The notes beneath the pieces are model-generated. The model had not been told where the DNA came from, made no database searches, and saw only the letters and a list, made by a program, of their open reading frames with translations. The translations under genes were made by a program, and so were the position numbers. A stretch of 64,000 nt of DNA. It comes from an uncultured Acidobacteriia bacterium. Its GTDB lineage: Bacteria; Acidobacteriota; Terriglobia; Bryobacterales; Bryobacteraceae. The stretch is taken from assembly GCA_903875575.1 (NCBI GenBank), contig CAIQWJ010000026.1:1-64000 (forward strand), read 5' to 3'. Positions 63,943 to 64,000 of the stretch are shown piece by piece. Numbering within the stretch: the first letter of the stretch is position 1; each line of letters begins with the position of its first letter.

Positions 63943-64000
63943 GTCGAGTAGTGGATGGGCGAATTTAGCTGGCACGGCCGCGCTTGCCGGGGGGACGTCG

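Noticed and set aside
63313-63975. 220-codon minus-strand open frame across the 18-bp array
   Set aside because: It is open mainly because the repeat has no stop codons; silent changes favour the other strand and the start has no support.
1-64000. tRNA, rRNA, CRISPR or complete insertion sequence
   Set aside because: I read the gaps and found no cloverleaf, rRNA block, regular spacer array or transposase; short gaps leave little room.

Overview
The window looks like chromosomal DNA from a soil Acidobacteriota of the Bryobacterales/Candidatus Solibacter type. The basis is three secreted proteins of the TIGR03435 soil-associated family, a DUF1549/DUF1553 plus DUF1501 secreted pair, many Tat-exported enzymes for plant-polymer sugars, high GC, and short dispersed intergenic repeats that I remember from such genomes. 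This is inference; no rRNA or other marker is present to fix the taxon, and I see no tRNA gene, CRISPR array or complete insertion sequence.

Layout. 1-2420: an orphan phage-terminase-like module (ATPase and nuclease as separate adjacent genes) behind a small protein of unknown function, with matching CTCTGTG-rich repeats before and after the terminase genes. 2469-7834: stress proteolysis and disaggregation (lon, clpB) and a small membrane protein. 7895-14860: an esterase facing a minus-strand operon (amidohydrolase, GHL6/GH42M-type hydrolase, GH127 arabinofuranosidase, pyroglutamyl peptidase). 14957-19250: secreted M16 peptidase and type B carboxylesterase. 19262-19910: HepT/MntA toxin-antitoxin pair. 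20050-25020: minus-strand operon kinase - regulator - TPR protein - two TIGR03435 proteins. 25090-32263: GNAT, PSCyt1/DUF1549/DUF1553 and DUF1501 proteins, and a sulfatase with a PA14-like tail.

32434-34621: ECF sigma/anti-sigma pair and rsmA. 34593-47796: accessory secreted and lipid/sugar-linked genes: a frameshifted Kelch-type surface protein, a GT2-methyltransferase fusion, a sugar isomerase-like protein, amidohydrolase, TIGR03435 protein, methyltransferase, CopG-type antitoxin and a double-domain esterase. 47836-53728: core metabolism (thrC, thioredoxin-like protein, tkt, OsmC, Mrp). 53775-54330: two DUF433 antitoxin-like genes without toxins. 54370-61865: sialidase-like propeller, TPC-type metal ATPase, MFS carrier, multicopper oxidase with a Phe in the usual axial Met position, and a second ECF sigma/ChrR-like cupin anti-sigma pair. 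61865-63323: SDR and larE. 63367-63942: exactly 32 in-phase copies of an 18-bp unit.

The genes suggest a life of exporting enzymes to break down decorated polysaccharides and esters, with surface-signal control (one two-component and two ECF systems). Gene packing is very tight: several tail-to-tail genes overlap (20-107 bp), and one divergent pair has start codons only 2 nt apart. The least explained items are the orphan split terminase, the kinase/TIGR03435 operon and the 18-bp array.
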